From contig NW_024748849.1 in the NCBI RefSeq assembly GCF_018991925.1, forward strand, positions 62,001 to 126,000: DNA of 64,000 nucleotides, read 5' to 3'. Position 1 is the first letter of the stretch. Each line of letters opens with the position of its first letter. The translations under genes were made by a program, and so were the position numbers. Below the pieces are notes generated by a model, which ran no database searches, was not told the origin of the DNA, and worked only from the letters and a program-made list of their open reading frames with translations. The stretch is from Homarus americanus. Its lineage: Eukaryota; Arthropoda; Malacostraca; Decapoda; Nephropidae. Of this stretch, positions 12,310 through 23,629 are shown in pieces.

Positions 12310-13350
12310 ACTTATTATGCTTTATGTTGCACACTCAAAGAGAGGACAGAGTATATGTATATGGTAGTTCCATGAATTTGATGAGCCAAATGGAAGTACA
12401 GTATCATAATGCAAGTTCCCATCATATCATAGGTTGTTGGTAAACAAATTTCATTCATGATAAAGCTGAATCTTGACTTGACTCTTGATAACAGATAATA
12501 ATTTCAGTGACTCCTTTTGAAGACATATTATACGTACTGTATTGAAATATAATGTCATCAGATTTTTAGGTGGAGTGTTTTCATTGGGAAACATTGTTAA
12601 GCAGTTTCTTTGTTTTCAAAGCAGACCAGTAATTTTAAATTACTTTTTCAAAGTTTCCTGGACACATATAGTGCAATGCTGGCATGATTAAGTCTTAATA
12701 AGTACTGTAACTACTAATGCATTTTACTGAAAGTGCACGATTTTGAGAACATTACTTAAGGTGTTAAAATACTCCCTGGTGAGTTTTGAAGACTGATACA
12801 GTGCTGTATCTGCAACGTAAACTACGAGCTCTTTGTCAGTAATAAAGATATGAGTATAGTAAAATTCCAACTGTTTTTGTCTATTATAATGGTTGTCTAT
12901 CAAACATATCTACATATAGAGTAAGTAGCCGAGGCAGTCTTGTTGTAAATATGTAAATAGTGTATGTATGCATAAAGAAATAGCTAACGGAAAATAAAAT
13001 CATTATACCAAAAGCACTATTAGTTAAAGAACACACCAATCAAACATTTTAGAAATAGTGAGCCAATAAAAAATATGTGTGCTGTAAAAAATCATAATCA
13101 ATTTTATTTTGTCTCAGATAAGGTCATATTTTCCAATAACACTTACTACTGTATACTGTACTAATAATATTAAATTTCAAAGCAACCAGCAATTTCACAG
13201 TCCATTATTCCTTACAAACCAGTACTACTGTACTATACTGTACAAGGAAAAATTACCTTTCTTTTGGGAAGAATTATGATCATACATCCACTTAATAAAT
13301 CCCTGGATTTTATATATACCCATTGAACAAGCTGTAATTTTATGGGCTTC
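12310..13350. other. Intergenic, no gene seen
   Basis: AT-rich DNA with no long open frame, no recognisable repeat family and only short ACTGT runs. Confidence 0.5.
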
Positions 13351-13357
13351 AAAATAG

Positions 13358-13452
13358 CCCCAGACAAGACTATTAAGAATGAAGTGGGTCTTACACAGGC
13401 CATCAACATCCTAACCCCCTTCATGGTCATCTCTGGTTGTGGTGGCCGCAAG
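13358..13452 (+). CDS. Isolated exon-like segment, unknown gene
   Basis: Between an AG at 13356-13357 and a GT (GTAAAT) at 13453, one frame is open and reads PDKTIKNEVGLTQAIN then ILTPFMVISGCGGRK. Codon choice is richer in G/C than the surrounding AT-rich DNA. I do not recognise the protein and no partner exon with matching phase is evident. It could be a lone exon of an unseen gene, a captured gene fragment, or chance. It lies about 130 bp before the truncated Tigger copy. Confidence 0.25.
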
Positions 13453-13582
13453 GTAAATTGTGATTAGTGAAATTGTTATTATCAAGTTAAATTTTTGGAT
13501 AAGCAACTATTATTCTTGATGAAGCTTTTGTTTGTGTTGAAAGAGACAAGTACCAATGTACCAATGTGGTTATGACTGTAAC

Positions 13583-14373
13583 ACATGATTCTGAGGGATT
13601 TCAGGAAGAAGCAGAGTTGGACCAGGAAATTGTGTCCATTGGTCAGTCATTGGGCCTTGAAGTGGAGGATGATGATGTAGAAGAGCTTGTGATGTCTCAT
13701 GAGCAGGAACTTACTCCTGAAGACTTGCAGCAACTGGATGAGATGTTAGAGGCTGACAGTGGTGAGGAGGAAAAGGAAAGTGATGACCATATGTCAACTT
13801 CAGAGTTGAAAGATGTTGTTGACCACTGGGAGAAGTTCAGGAAACTGGCTTCAAGGCACCCAGATGTGGAAAAATCATAACTAGCTTTGTGTAATGTTGA
13901 GGACACAATGGTCTCCTTCAAACATCAGTTAATGATGAGGAGGAGAGATGCCCCACAGACAAAAATTGACAGTTTCTTCACTAAAAGGCAGCAGGAACAA
14001 GATGCAAGCCCTCAGCCTTCCACTTCAAGAAAGAGAGAGGATGTTCCTGCTGGAGAATCTGTCAGTCCAGAGGTTCCTGACATTTTCATGGAAGGTGACT
14101 CATCCTTCCAAGAAGCAGTAAAATGCTTCTCCTCCACCTCCACTTCTTCCTCCTCTTCTCCTCCTCCACCTGCCACTTCAAATTCACATCATCATCATCC
14201 AGGAGCCTTCTACATACACACCTCAAAGTAAATGTACTTTACTACCTTTTTTCTTGACTTTAGGCAATTTTCGATGAGCTGGAACCAATTACCCAAAAAC
14301 CCATTGAAACAATGGTTTCGGTTAACGAGCAACCTTCTAGAACGAATTGTGCTCGTTAACCGAGGGACCACTG
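13583..14373 (+). mobile_element. 5'-truncated Tigger copy
   Basis: Homology to the 6313 element starts abruptly at GATTCTGAGGGATTTCAGGA and runs to its 3' TIR, which ends before a TA at 14374. The acidic C-terminal transposase region is recognisable (SIGQSLGLEVEDDDVEELV, SPEVPDIFMEGDSSFQEAVK) but has an internal stop after PDVEKS. The DNA-binding domain, catalytic core and 5' TIR are missing. Confidence 0.88.
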
Positions 14374-14599
14374 TATTTAAAAAGTGGCTATTCGCGGTTT
14401 TGCCAATTCGTGCCATTTCTTGGAACTTATCCCTTGTGAATGGCAAGGGTCTACTGTACAGGTATAGCTACACACAATAAATGACTAGTCTACCTGTAAG
14501 GAAGGGAAAAGGAGAGATAGAAGCTGTCAGATGAGTACAGTACTATCATTAATGCAGACTCTACTGTACTTGCTATACTTTTTATATACAGTACAGCAT

Positions 14600-14715
14600 A
14601 ACATGTAAAGTACTTGAGAGTATTATCAGAGATGCCGCGATGGAACATCTACTACGAAACAACCTTGTAAAGGATTGCCAACATGGTTTTATGGCGGGGC
14701 GTTCCTGCTTAACAC
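14600..14715 (+). repeat. Non-LTR reverse transcriptase fragment
   Basis: The plus strand reads KVLESIIRDAAMEHLLRNN and KDCQHGFMAGRSCLTQL. This is the conserved QHGF..GRSC-TQL block of LINE reverse transcriptases. No other part of an ORF flanks it. Confidence 0.72.
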
Positions 14716-15403
14716 AATTGCTCTAGGTATTGGAGATTTGCACTCACACAGGATGGAGGAGAAACTGATCACGCTCCCAGTCTTCAAGCAGCATGGAAGA
14801 CTGGCTTATCCACACAGAAGCAGCTCTCATCGGCTCTACAACCACTGTCTCTACACCGCAGGTTAGACACCCTAGAGCAGCTCTGCTACTCTAAGCAGAC
14901 ACCAGCTCCTCTTCCTGCCCCAAGCACCACGTCCTACCGACCCCAGCACACCCGTCCTACCTCAGACGCCGACCCCGGCCCAGCAGTAACCCCTGCCGCC
15001 CCTGATGCGGCCTCTGTTCCTGAGTGCGGACCCACACACCCCTCTTTTCTCCCTCGGGTACTCCCTGCTAATGTCCTGCACCCAGCTGCTGTCACGAGCC
15101 CTCATCCGCTTCTGCTGACGCAGCCCCTGCTCCTGAGCCAGGCCCACACACCCCAGCAGGCGCATCTGACGACTCTGTACCTGCCATGAGGGAAGCACAA
15201 CATTCATCGCCTCCACACACCCTTTTTCTCCCTCTCTTCTCCCACAGATAGTGTGTATATAGACAGTTATATCCAGCGACAGGCTCATCCACGCCATCGC
15301 CGTTGTCTCACATGAGGCATGCACCGCCCGTTCTGCCTCACATGTGCTAAGCAACTCTTGAGACAACAAGTCTCCTACACCGCCTGGAGGGAAGGGGGAG
15401 TAT
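14716..15403 (+). mobile_element. Degenerate 3' internal region of an LTR retrotransposon, with polypurine tract
   Basis: This GC-rich, proline-rich stretch has broken frames. It ends in the purine run GGAGGGAAGGGGGAG at 15386-15400, directly before an LTR that starts at 15404. That is where a polypurine tract for plus-strand priming is expected. I could not recognise pol or gag domains, so the left boundary and the family are uncertain. Confidence 0.5.
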
Positions 15404-15854
15404 TGTAGTGGATTTCTCCCCTACAAACGCTGTTTGTCGCTGAGTAGCCGACCCCACCAATTCCCCAGTGTATGCCTCGTGGTCTAGGTCAACCAGCGCC
15501 GCCTTACACCACGGAGCGGGGGTCAACTACTAAGCCATGCCAACCCCCGCTATTTAAGACCTGACCTCGTGGTGACCTGTCTCTTTTCTACCTACACCAA
15601 CCAGCCAGCAACACCTCCTCCGCCTGCCTGGTGGTCCTCGCTCCCGCCGGCGAGCATGGCGACCCACAGGCTGGTCCTCCTCTGAGCACCCTCACCAACC
15701 AGCTCTCTCTACATCACTCTTGTAACCATGCTGCCTTCCCAGCACGAAGCTGCATTGTACATCCAATACAACATGTATACATGAGAGCACATCGTGAGTT
15801 TCCTTTCTCCATTCCATCCTGAGTGTGAACCAAACAAACATCCATTACCCCACA
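15404..15854 (+). mobile_element. Long terminal repeat, 451 bp
   Basis: It starts TGTAGTGGATTTCTCCCC and ends ATTACCCCACA, so it has TG...CA termini. A polypurine tract sits upstream and a TATA-like TATTTAAG lies near 15550. Its first bases and last 200 bp recur at 22952-23179. The partner 5' LTR is not in the preceding 5 kb. The element is probably a truncated insertion. Confidence 0.75.
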
Positions 15855-16004
15855 AGCTTAACCCATATGCTGGACACGTTCAGCCTGAACAATTCAAATA
15901 TGAGAACTAACAACTAAGGTAGTAACTAGAAAGATCAGTCAGCTCAATAGGTCACGTAAACATGTGAAAAGGTGAGGTCACTGATTAGGTGAGGTTGTAG
16001 TTAC

Positions 16005-16140
16005 AAAATTCGGCCAAAATACGGCCAAAAATTTTGGCCGTGACCATCCATTTTTTCACGGCCAGGCGAAGTTTTTTTTTTTTTTTTTTTACGGCCTAAT
16101 TAGATAAATTTGGCCGTGGAAACGGCCATCTGGCAACCCT
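16005..16140. repeat. GGCCGT-rich inverted-repeat patch with poly(T)
   Basis: CGGCCAAAATACGGCCAAAA is followed by TTTTGGCCGTG, an interrupted run of about 20 T, and TTTGGCCGTGGAAACGGCC. Several copies of GGCCGT face each other. It is probably a short DNA-transposon end; the family is unknown. Confidence 0.4.
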
Positions 16141-16149
16141 GCCGATAAC

Positions 16150-16500
16150 ATACATTTTACCTACTCAGTTGAGTGTCCTTACTTGGAGCTGGCGGACGCT
16201 GGCCCCACAAGGGGTCACAGCTCAAGATTGAAGAAGCCGCAAGTCCAGAAAACTGAGGGCAAACTTTTTCGGAGTGAGAGTTGTAAACTCTTGGAACAAT
16301 CTACCAGAGAGTGTTGTGACGGCACCGAGTGTGAGCTCTTTCAAGAGAAGACTTGACCAACACTGGAGCAGGTTCAGGTACATTCAGGAGCCGGTGCATG
16401 CCCAGTACTTGCCAACAGTGAGTAACAGAGACGTGACCGATCACCCGGGCGGCTAGCGAGCCGATCAGTGGTGAAGAGGATAAAAGTAAAAGTAAAACAC
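16150..16500 (+). repeat. CR1-like LINE 3' fragment
   Basis: One frame gives MRVVNSWNNLPESVVTAPSV, SFKRRLDQHWSRF and YIQEPVHAQYLPTV, the C-terminus of a CR1-group LINE ORF. The tail GATCAGTGGTGAAGAGGATA then AAAGTAAAAG follows. It lies about 350 bp upstream of the DRC5-like promoter. Confidence 0.85.
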
Positions 16501-16850
16501 AAAGAAACACAGCTGCTGTTTATAAAATAATTTTCATCTGATTAAATTATATATTTTAATATTATTTTACATTGAAAACACCGTTAATGAGGATTATCAT
16601 AGCGTGGAAGGAATACACTGTTTATGCAATCTGGAAATATACCGCTATGTAGCGGTTTATTCAGTTAATGGAGCTCCAAAGATCCTGCACTTACAACATT
16701 TAGGATCTACTTAGAGAGTTAACTGGGAGATACAATATTGTAAATACGTTTGAGTGTCCGGCCTCTTAGCTACTGAACCGCAACAATAATAATTATAACG
16801 TTAACGTCGTTTTGGATCAAATCATAATGGTGAGACCTTGCAACACACCG

Positions 16851-16864
16851 GTTGTCATAGCAAC
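16851..16864. promoter_or_regulatory. RFX X-box-like palindrome upstream of DRC5
   Basis: GTTGTCATAGCAAC has two half-sites with a 2-nt spacer. It fits the relaxed metazoan X-box (RYYNYY-N1-3-RRNRAC) at every position and differs from the strict GTNRCC-N-RGYAAC form at one base. It lies about 150 bp before the start codon, where RFX sites of ciliary genes usually sit. Binding is inferred. Confidence 0.6.
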
Positions 16865-16883
16865 ATGAGGAAGACCTCGCTGG

Positions 16884-16890
16884 TATAAAA
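16884..16890 (+). promoter_or_regulatory. TATA-like box of the DRC5-like gene
   Basis: TATAAAA lies 20 bp after the X-box-like site and about 127 bp before the ATG at 17017. Spacing suits transcription starting near 16915, but no start site is shown directly. Confidence 0.4.
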
Positions 16891-17016
16891 CAAATCGTTA
16901 TATATATTTCTAAGCCTTTCATGTGACAGTCTGACAGATTATCGTTTAATTCAGATGAAAATCAAGCGCCTTGTACAATCAACTAGAAGAACTGTATTGG
17001 CAAAGAGAATTTCAAC

Positions 17017-20000
17017 ATGGTAGAGGAGCTGAGAGTGTTGTGTTTGAGGGTAATAACGGAGAATATTGACGGTAAGTTATATTGATAAAAATGGTTACTA
17101 TTTATCCTTAAGTTTCACTAATATGTCACATTTTAAATATCATTCTCCCTCTCATCACCGCCAGCACCATCTTCCAACACTACCAACATCTTCCAACACT
17201 ACCAACATCTTCCAACACTACCAACATCTTCCAACACCTTCCAACAGTACCACCCTCTTAAAACACTACCACTATCTTTCAACACTAAGTTAGTTTAGTT
17301 AGATTAGATTAGTTAGGATAGATTAGGTTAGCTGAGTTATGATAGATTAGGTTAGATAGGTTGAGTTAGATTTAGCGTTAGGTCAGGTCAGGTTAGAATA
17401 GATAAGCGTAGGTGTATACGACTTCCTTTTCTCTTGCAACTTAACTCTAACAACAAACCGGATCTATATTGTCGTGCAAGGCAGAGAACACGCAGTTAGG
17501 GAGGCTGACGCGACGTGACTTGGGTGAAGTGTGTGCGGTACTCAGTGTTGACCTTCCATTACCGGTGGCACTGATGTTACCTCTCGACGACCTCTACTGG
17601 CGGCGCAGAATCCAGGCCCACTATCCCCCACCTCACCTAGCATTCACAGGTCAGTAACACTCACCTACTGACGCCAAATACCTTTGATTGCTTGTGTTAA
17701 AAATATTGGAGCGTTACCTGAAACATTTTTAACATTAACTGAAAAAATTTGCTAATTTAATTTGTGTTATAAACCTTAGAAGTAACTGGTAAGTGGTTCG
17801 ATCCTGAGACACTCCCACTTCACCCAGCTGCAAATGGGTTCATAGTTTGGGAAGGGAAGGTCACACTGCTTGCATGTGTGCTGTAGCGTTGTCACATTTC
17901 TGAGATATCTAGTGAATAGATTCATGGGTTAGGAACTGAAGAATGCACTAGTTGGAAAGTTTTCCCTCGGATTAGATGATGATTACACAGATCTAATATA
18001 ACCTAACCCAGCGAAAGGTCGCCGTAAGGGCGTGCATCAGAAGGCGGCGCGGGAGAGAGTTGTTACACCGCAGACAAAGTCAGGAATCGGGGGAGGTGAC
18101 ATGGACGGTAGCAGTCTGATTACGACTACAGAGACTGTCAGCCACGCCCACCCTCTTCCCCGCGTTACTGTGAGTATTATACTGAATTTCCTCATGCGCC
18201 GCTACATGTTCAGTTTCCTGATTTTGCTTGTATTAATTTGATGTCTTTACACAACTATCAAAACCATATACCAGAGACCAAGTACCTATCTATACCATAT
18301 TATAATTTACCTAATGGCCTCATTATGACGAGGGAAGGAGGCCAGTGGTTCAGTGGCCTATGTAGAATCCTTCCATTGCTCTTGATAGTGATCTCACGTG
18401 ACAGATAATACGGTTCAATGGTAGCTGGAAGCGGGCTTACTTAGAGGCCAACCTGGCGAGGGCCATCACTACCACTCACGAAACCAAACGTGGCTGGCGG
18501 ACGCTTGGGCCGCTCCTCCAGTTGTGTGCCCCATATATCCAAGCTCTTCATCTTCCTTCCCTCGCACGTGCCCCGGGCAGGTATGTCACTCACGGAGAGA
18601 TAGAAAGCAACCCGCCCTCTGGCTTTCTAGGTTAGGCTTTAGCAAAAACAGCGTAGAATAGAACCTTTCAATCAATTAAAAGCAGGAATAAAAAGACTTT
18701 ATATCTATGAAAGATAGAAAACTAAGACTTGTCCCCTACTACAGTTGTGATGGTCCCGGTGTGGAGCGAGGCACCTTCGACCACCTGAACTTAGCAGACG
18801 TCATTACAGCGCTCCCTCACATCAAGGTGAGTACCTTCTCCCTTTCCAACATCCAAGTGAGTTCGTCCCCTTTCTAGCCACCAGGTGCACGCCTCATTCA
18901 TTAGCATCCAGAACAGTCCCCCTTCTCTGCCAACCTCTCCACATTAACTTGAAACTGGTGAACATTAAACACTACCATGTCATAAACGAAGATCATATTA
19001 CATCTCAAGTTGAAATAAATGACGAACTTAAAGTATTATCTTAACATGGGTGGTGACCATAGGTAACGGGCACTAAACCTTACATCGGCGGCTAAACATT
19101 TTCCATTCCTCTCCATATGCACAAAGATGGAGCAGCGTTTTTATAGATGGTAAGCATTCAGCAATATTTGACACTGATGGTGGGAACTAAGAACTAATTT
19201 TACACAGGATTTGAGCGTGCGGTGCCAAACGGTGGAAGAAGGAGGGGAACTGTGCTGGGCCGACCTGGGTGTGTCTGTACAAGAGGCGGCCGTTCTCTCA
19301 AATGCAGTTGCTACCAACCCCAGGATCACACATCTCAAGTTAGTATAGCTGAACTCGACAAACTTTTCATTTCGTTCCTTTACGAGTGATTTTATCGATA
19401 CTTTATAATTAAAATATTCATTTAAAGTTCGTGTCATGATTATCTATATACTGTACCATCTTGTATACAGACCAATTTAAACTTTCGGAAGAAATTATAC
19501 AGAAATTATCACCATTTAGCAATTATACCTATTTTGCGCGACATATTTTGGCCTGACAACCGCGTCAGTAACCTTGATTGCACAATATTGGTGCCACAAC
19601 TCAAGGTCAACTTAGACCATGTTATGCAAAGAAAGAACTACACACATAGAGAAGGTAGACCAGATACAGTTATAACCTACAGAGTGTACGAGAGTTGTGT
19701 GGACGATGCACGAGCAGATGTACTTGTGGGTGGCCTCCAAGGTCACCAGGGACTGACTTACCTTGACCTGAGCCATAACCAGTTGACCTGTGCCTCTGTG
19801 CCCAGTCTCATCGCCCTTCTCAAGTCTACACGCCTCGCCTCCCTCCACCTTCAGCACAATAACATAGGTAGCGTACGTCCCACAGCCCAATCCATGTCAT
19901 CGCTTTCTGAGAAGATATTGCGTGTTAATATTACTTAAATGCAGTGGCAAGATATCTATAATATAATAACAGATAATACTAGACTACTCGAGGCCTTGCA

Positions 20001-21345
20001 ATTATTCATAATAATTAGTTTTTAGAGATGCTGCTTTATAAATAACTATGAAACATGACTTATCCTAGTACCTTCATTGTTTATTTACTGTATACTAGAT
20101 GCTGAATCAATAAATTGTAAACTTGAGTGACGACTTTGCCGAATATCTATCTGTCTGTCTGTCTGTCTGAATGTAACAAGAAAAAGTGAAAGTAGATCAC
20201 ATAAACTTTTTAGGGGAAATACAATACAGTACAGTACATTAAATTTACAAGTTTAGCGTTGGACGCGTATACAAGTTACAGTAAACATTGCCGTCCAGAA
20301 TACTTAGAGATTTTAATTTTATAAAACACCTGTTGATCTTGTCCCCTTATATAAAAGTTCACGAACATCACTGTCCCACTAGACCCAGGCCTAGTTTGTG
20401 AGCAATTAGGAGTTTTAATTTCAGTCTTTCTAAATAATTTCTTGTCTTGTTTCCACGTTTACACTCACCATTACTAATAGGCGGTGTGTAGTCAATGACA
20501 TGTTCTTGATACCGTATTATTGGAAACAGGAGAGAAGGGTGCAAGACAGCTTGGGGAGGCATTGGCTCAAGCACTGCATCTGCAAGCGCTCCTCCTCGAC
20601 CTCAATCCCCTGAGTCGTGGTGGTGAAGCAATTCTGGAAGGGGCGACGAAGGGAGGTAGACTGCGCGTGTTGTCCTTAGCTGGTTGTCGCCTCAGAGACC
20701 AGTGTTGGATGCCACTTGCAGCCGCCCTCACCTCCCTCCCTGAACTTCGCTATGTCTGTCTTGCTGCTAACCCCTTCATGCAGGTGAATGCTCGCTACCT
20801 GTTGGTCAAATGTTACATTACTGTTAGTCAATGATTCTTTCATGTTAGTCAGTGTTTCACTCATGTTGGTTAAGGCCTCCCTGCTGGTTAATATTTCTTT
20901 CACGTTGATTAATGTACCCTTTATGTTGGTCATTGCTCCCTTTATGTTATATAGGCCTGTGTTTCTTTGGTGTAGGTCAATGTTTAATTTCCCAGGTTTA
21001 GTTAGTGTCCCCCCTCCCTCCAGGTAACATAATTATGCTTCCTCCCTTCAGGAGCCACCAGCTGAGGTAGTGAAAGCGGCAGCGGATGGGGCACGTATCC
21101 TGCTAACCAACCTTGACGGTACCACCTACATGATGGGTCGTGTCCAGGGCGGTCGTCAGCTGTCTCCGTCCCTCCAGGCTCTCCATGACCAGCTGGTTGT
21201 GCCTCTCACCCCTACAGCAGCACAGAAAGACCTGGAGCACTACCTACCCCTTCATGGCCTCCATTTATACCCTCAAGACTTTACCATTGAAGAAGAACTG
21301 AGAGGCATGTTCCTCTTCACCAAGGATCCCAAGAATATATTATAA
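17017..21345 (+). CDS. TCTE1: Dynein regulatory complex subunit 5-like LRR protein (TCTE1/DRC5)
   Basis: Exons: 17017-17071, 17485-17649, 18012-18169, 18405-18580, 18745-18826, 19208-19338, 19683-19867, 20530-20783, 21052-21345. All have GT-AG borders and compatible phases, giving 499 aa; human TCTE1 is about 500. The N-terminal part has DLPLPVALMLPLDDLYWRRR and NGSWKRAYLEANLARAI, matching the family's LPL...YW...GSWKRMFFE block. Then come FDHLNLADVITALPHIK and VDDARADVLVGGLQGH. Leucine-rich repeats follow (LTYLDLSHNQLTCASV, LASLHLQHNNIG, LQALLLDLNPLS, LRVLSLAGCRL). In other animals DRC5 belongs to the nexin-dynein regulatory complex that sets axonemal beat and sperm motility. Exon 18012-18169 adds 53 residues between the YW and GSWKR motifs that I do not recall in vertebrates. 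Assignment is strong, one-to-one orthology probable. Confidence 0.85.
17163..17400. repeat. 19-bp minisatellite followed by TTAGG-like tract
   Basis: Copies of TTCCAACACTACCAACATC run in tandem to about 17285. A degenerate run of TTAGGTTAGATTAG-type words follows to about 17400. Both lie in intron 1 of the DRC5-like gene. TTAGG is the usual arthropod telomere unit, but this tract is imperfect. Confidence 0.7.
20148..20168. repeat. (TCTG)n microsatellite
   Basis: About five TCTG units lie in intron 7 of the DRC5-like gene. Confidence 0.85.
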
Positions 21346-22129
21346 TGGCAAAAACTTTTAGATACATAAATTATTGCAATAACAGTTGAAACTGTAGATA
21401 CCAAATGTCCTATCAATTACTATTTGTTGTAGCAGGAAAAAATATACAGTATACGATATGTATTCACAATTAGGAAAGTGGAAAATAACAATTTGTACAG
21501 AGGAATAATATTGTAGTGCGTACATACACTATAGTTTTTGTAATTCACACTGAAAGTAAACTATGTTGAGTCATCCTCCATGATATGACAAATTCTGGTG
21601 TCCTAAAACTTAGGTGGCCTTCAGAGAGAGATAAAAAAAAATAATCTCGTGACTCCTTGATAATTGTCAGCATGACTCGTAAACTAAATGGATTGCCTAA
21701 TAAACTAGCCCTTGCACTGCGTGAGGGGCACATCTGAATCTGAATGCTAGATAAAAGAAACTCCCTCCTTCCTCCCTACATGTGTACTAACCTATAGAAG
21801 GTGATGGAAACTGAACGTGGAAGATTAGAATGAGTAAAAAAAGGGGCTAAGAGAGGAAAAGAGAGAAAAGTTTGAGGGTGTGCACCCAAACGAATACGAC
21901 GATAAACTGTCAAGTTTCAAGATAAGATAAAGTTAAAAAGGTAAAACAATGTGATGGTACTCATGGGTAGTAGAGAGCAGAACATCAGGTAGACAACTTG
22001 TGCTATATCTCTCTCTACACGTGAAGCTCACCATTACCAACAAACACAGGTAAGTCTATGGTGCACCAGCTATTGTTAATGCTATTATTATATGGTGTTT
22101 TTTATCTCTAGGCCATGTATTGCCTCTGT

Positions 22130-22620
22130 CGGCAGCTCAACTTAATGATCTGAGTCCCATTTTAACGTTGCGTCCTGACCGGCGATCGTTACAGAAGGGA
22201 TATAGAATCTCTAGAAAGCACTCAGAGGAGGATGATAAGACTAATCTCGGGCATAAGGAACCTTGAGTATAGAGACAGATTAAAGCATCTTAATTTGCAC
22301 TCACTCGAGAGACGTAGAGTGAGGGGCGATATGATCGAGTGTATAAATGGAAATCATGGCGAAACAAAGGAGATATAACAAAGGTACTCAAACTATCTAA
22401 CCAGGAACGAACTCGTTGCAATAGTTTTAAATTAGACAAATTTAGATTTAGGTGTGAGATAGGAAAACACTAGTTTGGAAATAGAGTAGTGGATGAATGG
22501 ACCAAGTTACCGAACTTCATCATAAACTCAAACACGCTGGGTAGCTTGGACGGATATATTAGGGATTGTGTGTAAACGTGGCTGCTTAGTATGGGCCAAT
22601 AGGCCCGCTGCAGTTCCATC
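22130..22620 (+). repeat. LINE 3' fragment, second CR1/jockey-like family
   Basis: Broken frames read LESTQRRMIRLISGIRNLEY, RDRLKHLNLHSLERRRVRGD and MIECING, then NGPSYRTSS and a 3' end with GGGCCAATAGGCCCGCTGCA. This is the C-terminal region after the reverse transcriptase of a jockey/CR1-group element. It lies between DRC5 and UGT and differs from the YIQEPVH family. Confidence 0.75.
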
Positions 22621-22951
22621 ATTCCTTTGTTCTTATTTTCTGACAGTCGGTCTCTTCTTAGTTACTTTGTTACAACCTTCATTCTTCATTGCCATATTAT
22701 CCTCATTAGCTGTTGGTGTAACAGATAAACAAAACATAAACAGTGGGAGGCTGGCCCCCCTGCACGTTCTGTTCGTAAATACAAGCATAAAGCAGCGGTG
22801 AATAAGAATTAGTTTCGTCTGATTGCTACTCACTTAACTCAAAGGTGTGGAGCGGTTCACAGTGGATTAATGAGACCCCTACCAAGTTTTCATACACATT
22901 TACAACTATCGTATCTGGTACAACTATTATGGTATAACTATTGTATGGTAC

Positions 22952-23179
22952 TGTAGTGGATTTCGCTCCCGCCGACGAGCATGGCGACTCACAAGCTGTC
23001 CTCCTCTGAGCACCCTCACCAACCAGCTCTCTCTACATCACGCTTGTAACCATGCTGCCTTCCCAGCACCAAGCTGCATTGTACATCCAATACAACATGT
23101 ATACAGAGAGCACATTGTGAGTTTCCTTTCTCCATCCCATCCTGAGTGTGAACCCAAACAAACATCCAAATACTCCACA
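22952..23179 (+). mobile_element. Internally deleted solo LTR
   Basis: It starts TGTAGTGGATTTC and ends ATACTCCACA, matching the two ends of the 15404-15854 LTR but lacking about 220 bp of its middle. GTAC stands directly on both sides (22948-22951 and 23180-23183), a 4-bp target duplication. The junction has the similar words TTTCTCCCC and CTCGCTCCC. Confidence 0.8.
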
Positions 23180-23629
23180 GTACAACTACTATTTGGTACA
23201 ACTGTTGTCTGGTGCAACTATGGTATACCTAATATCTCTGATACTTATTCCATATCAATGCATCTTATGTATTTGTTCCACCTTTAATGTTTTTTATTTA
23301 ATTGTATTTACTAGCAAAATTACCCGGCTTCGCACAGGTTAGGTATAAAGATATCCCAGCTAGCCGGAAAAACTGCCCTCCCTGACATGGGTAACCACCT
23401 TAACCTAATCTTGACTGTCACCACTAACTTGTCCTCTCTGACAAGAATAATCACCCCCCACAATCGTCGTGGCGATGCCTCAGTCGGGGAAGATTCTTGG
23501 CTCTTGCCTGGACCACTCGGGGTCCGTGGTCAGTAATAATATCAAGATACACAACCTTGGAACCTATGTAATAATTTTGTGTTGTACAATTTCAGATCTC
23601 TAACTGCTTCCGTTTTCGAGCTCTGGCTG

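Noticed and set aside
14962..15369. Minus-strand frame of 135 codons
   Set aside because: Reverse shadow of GC-rich, proline-coding retroelement DNA; no recognisable domain.
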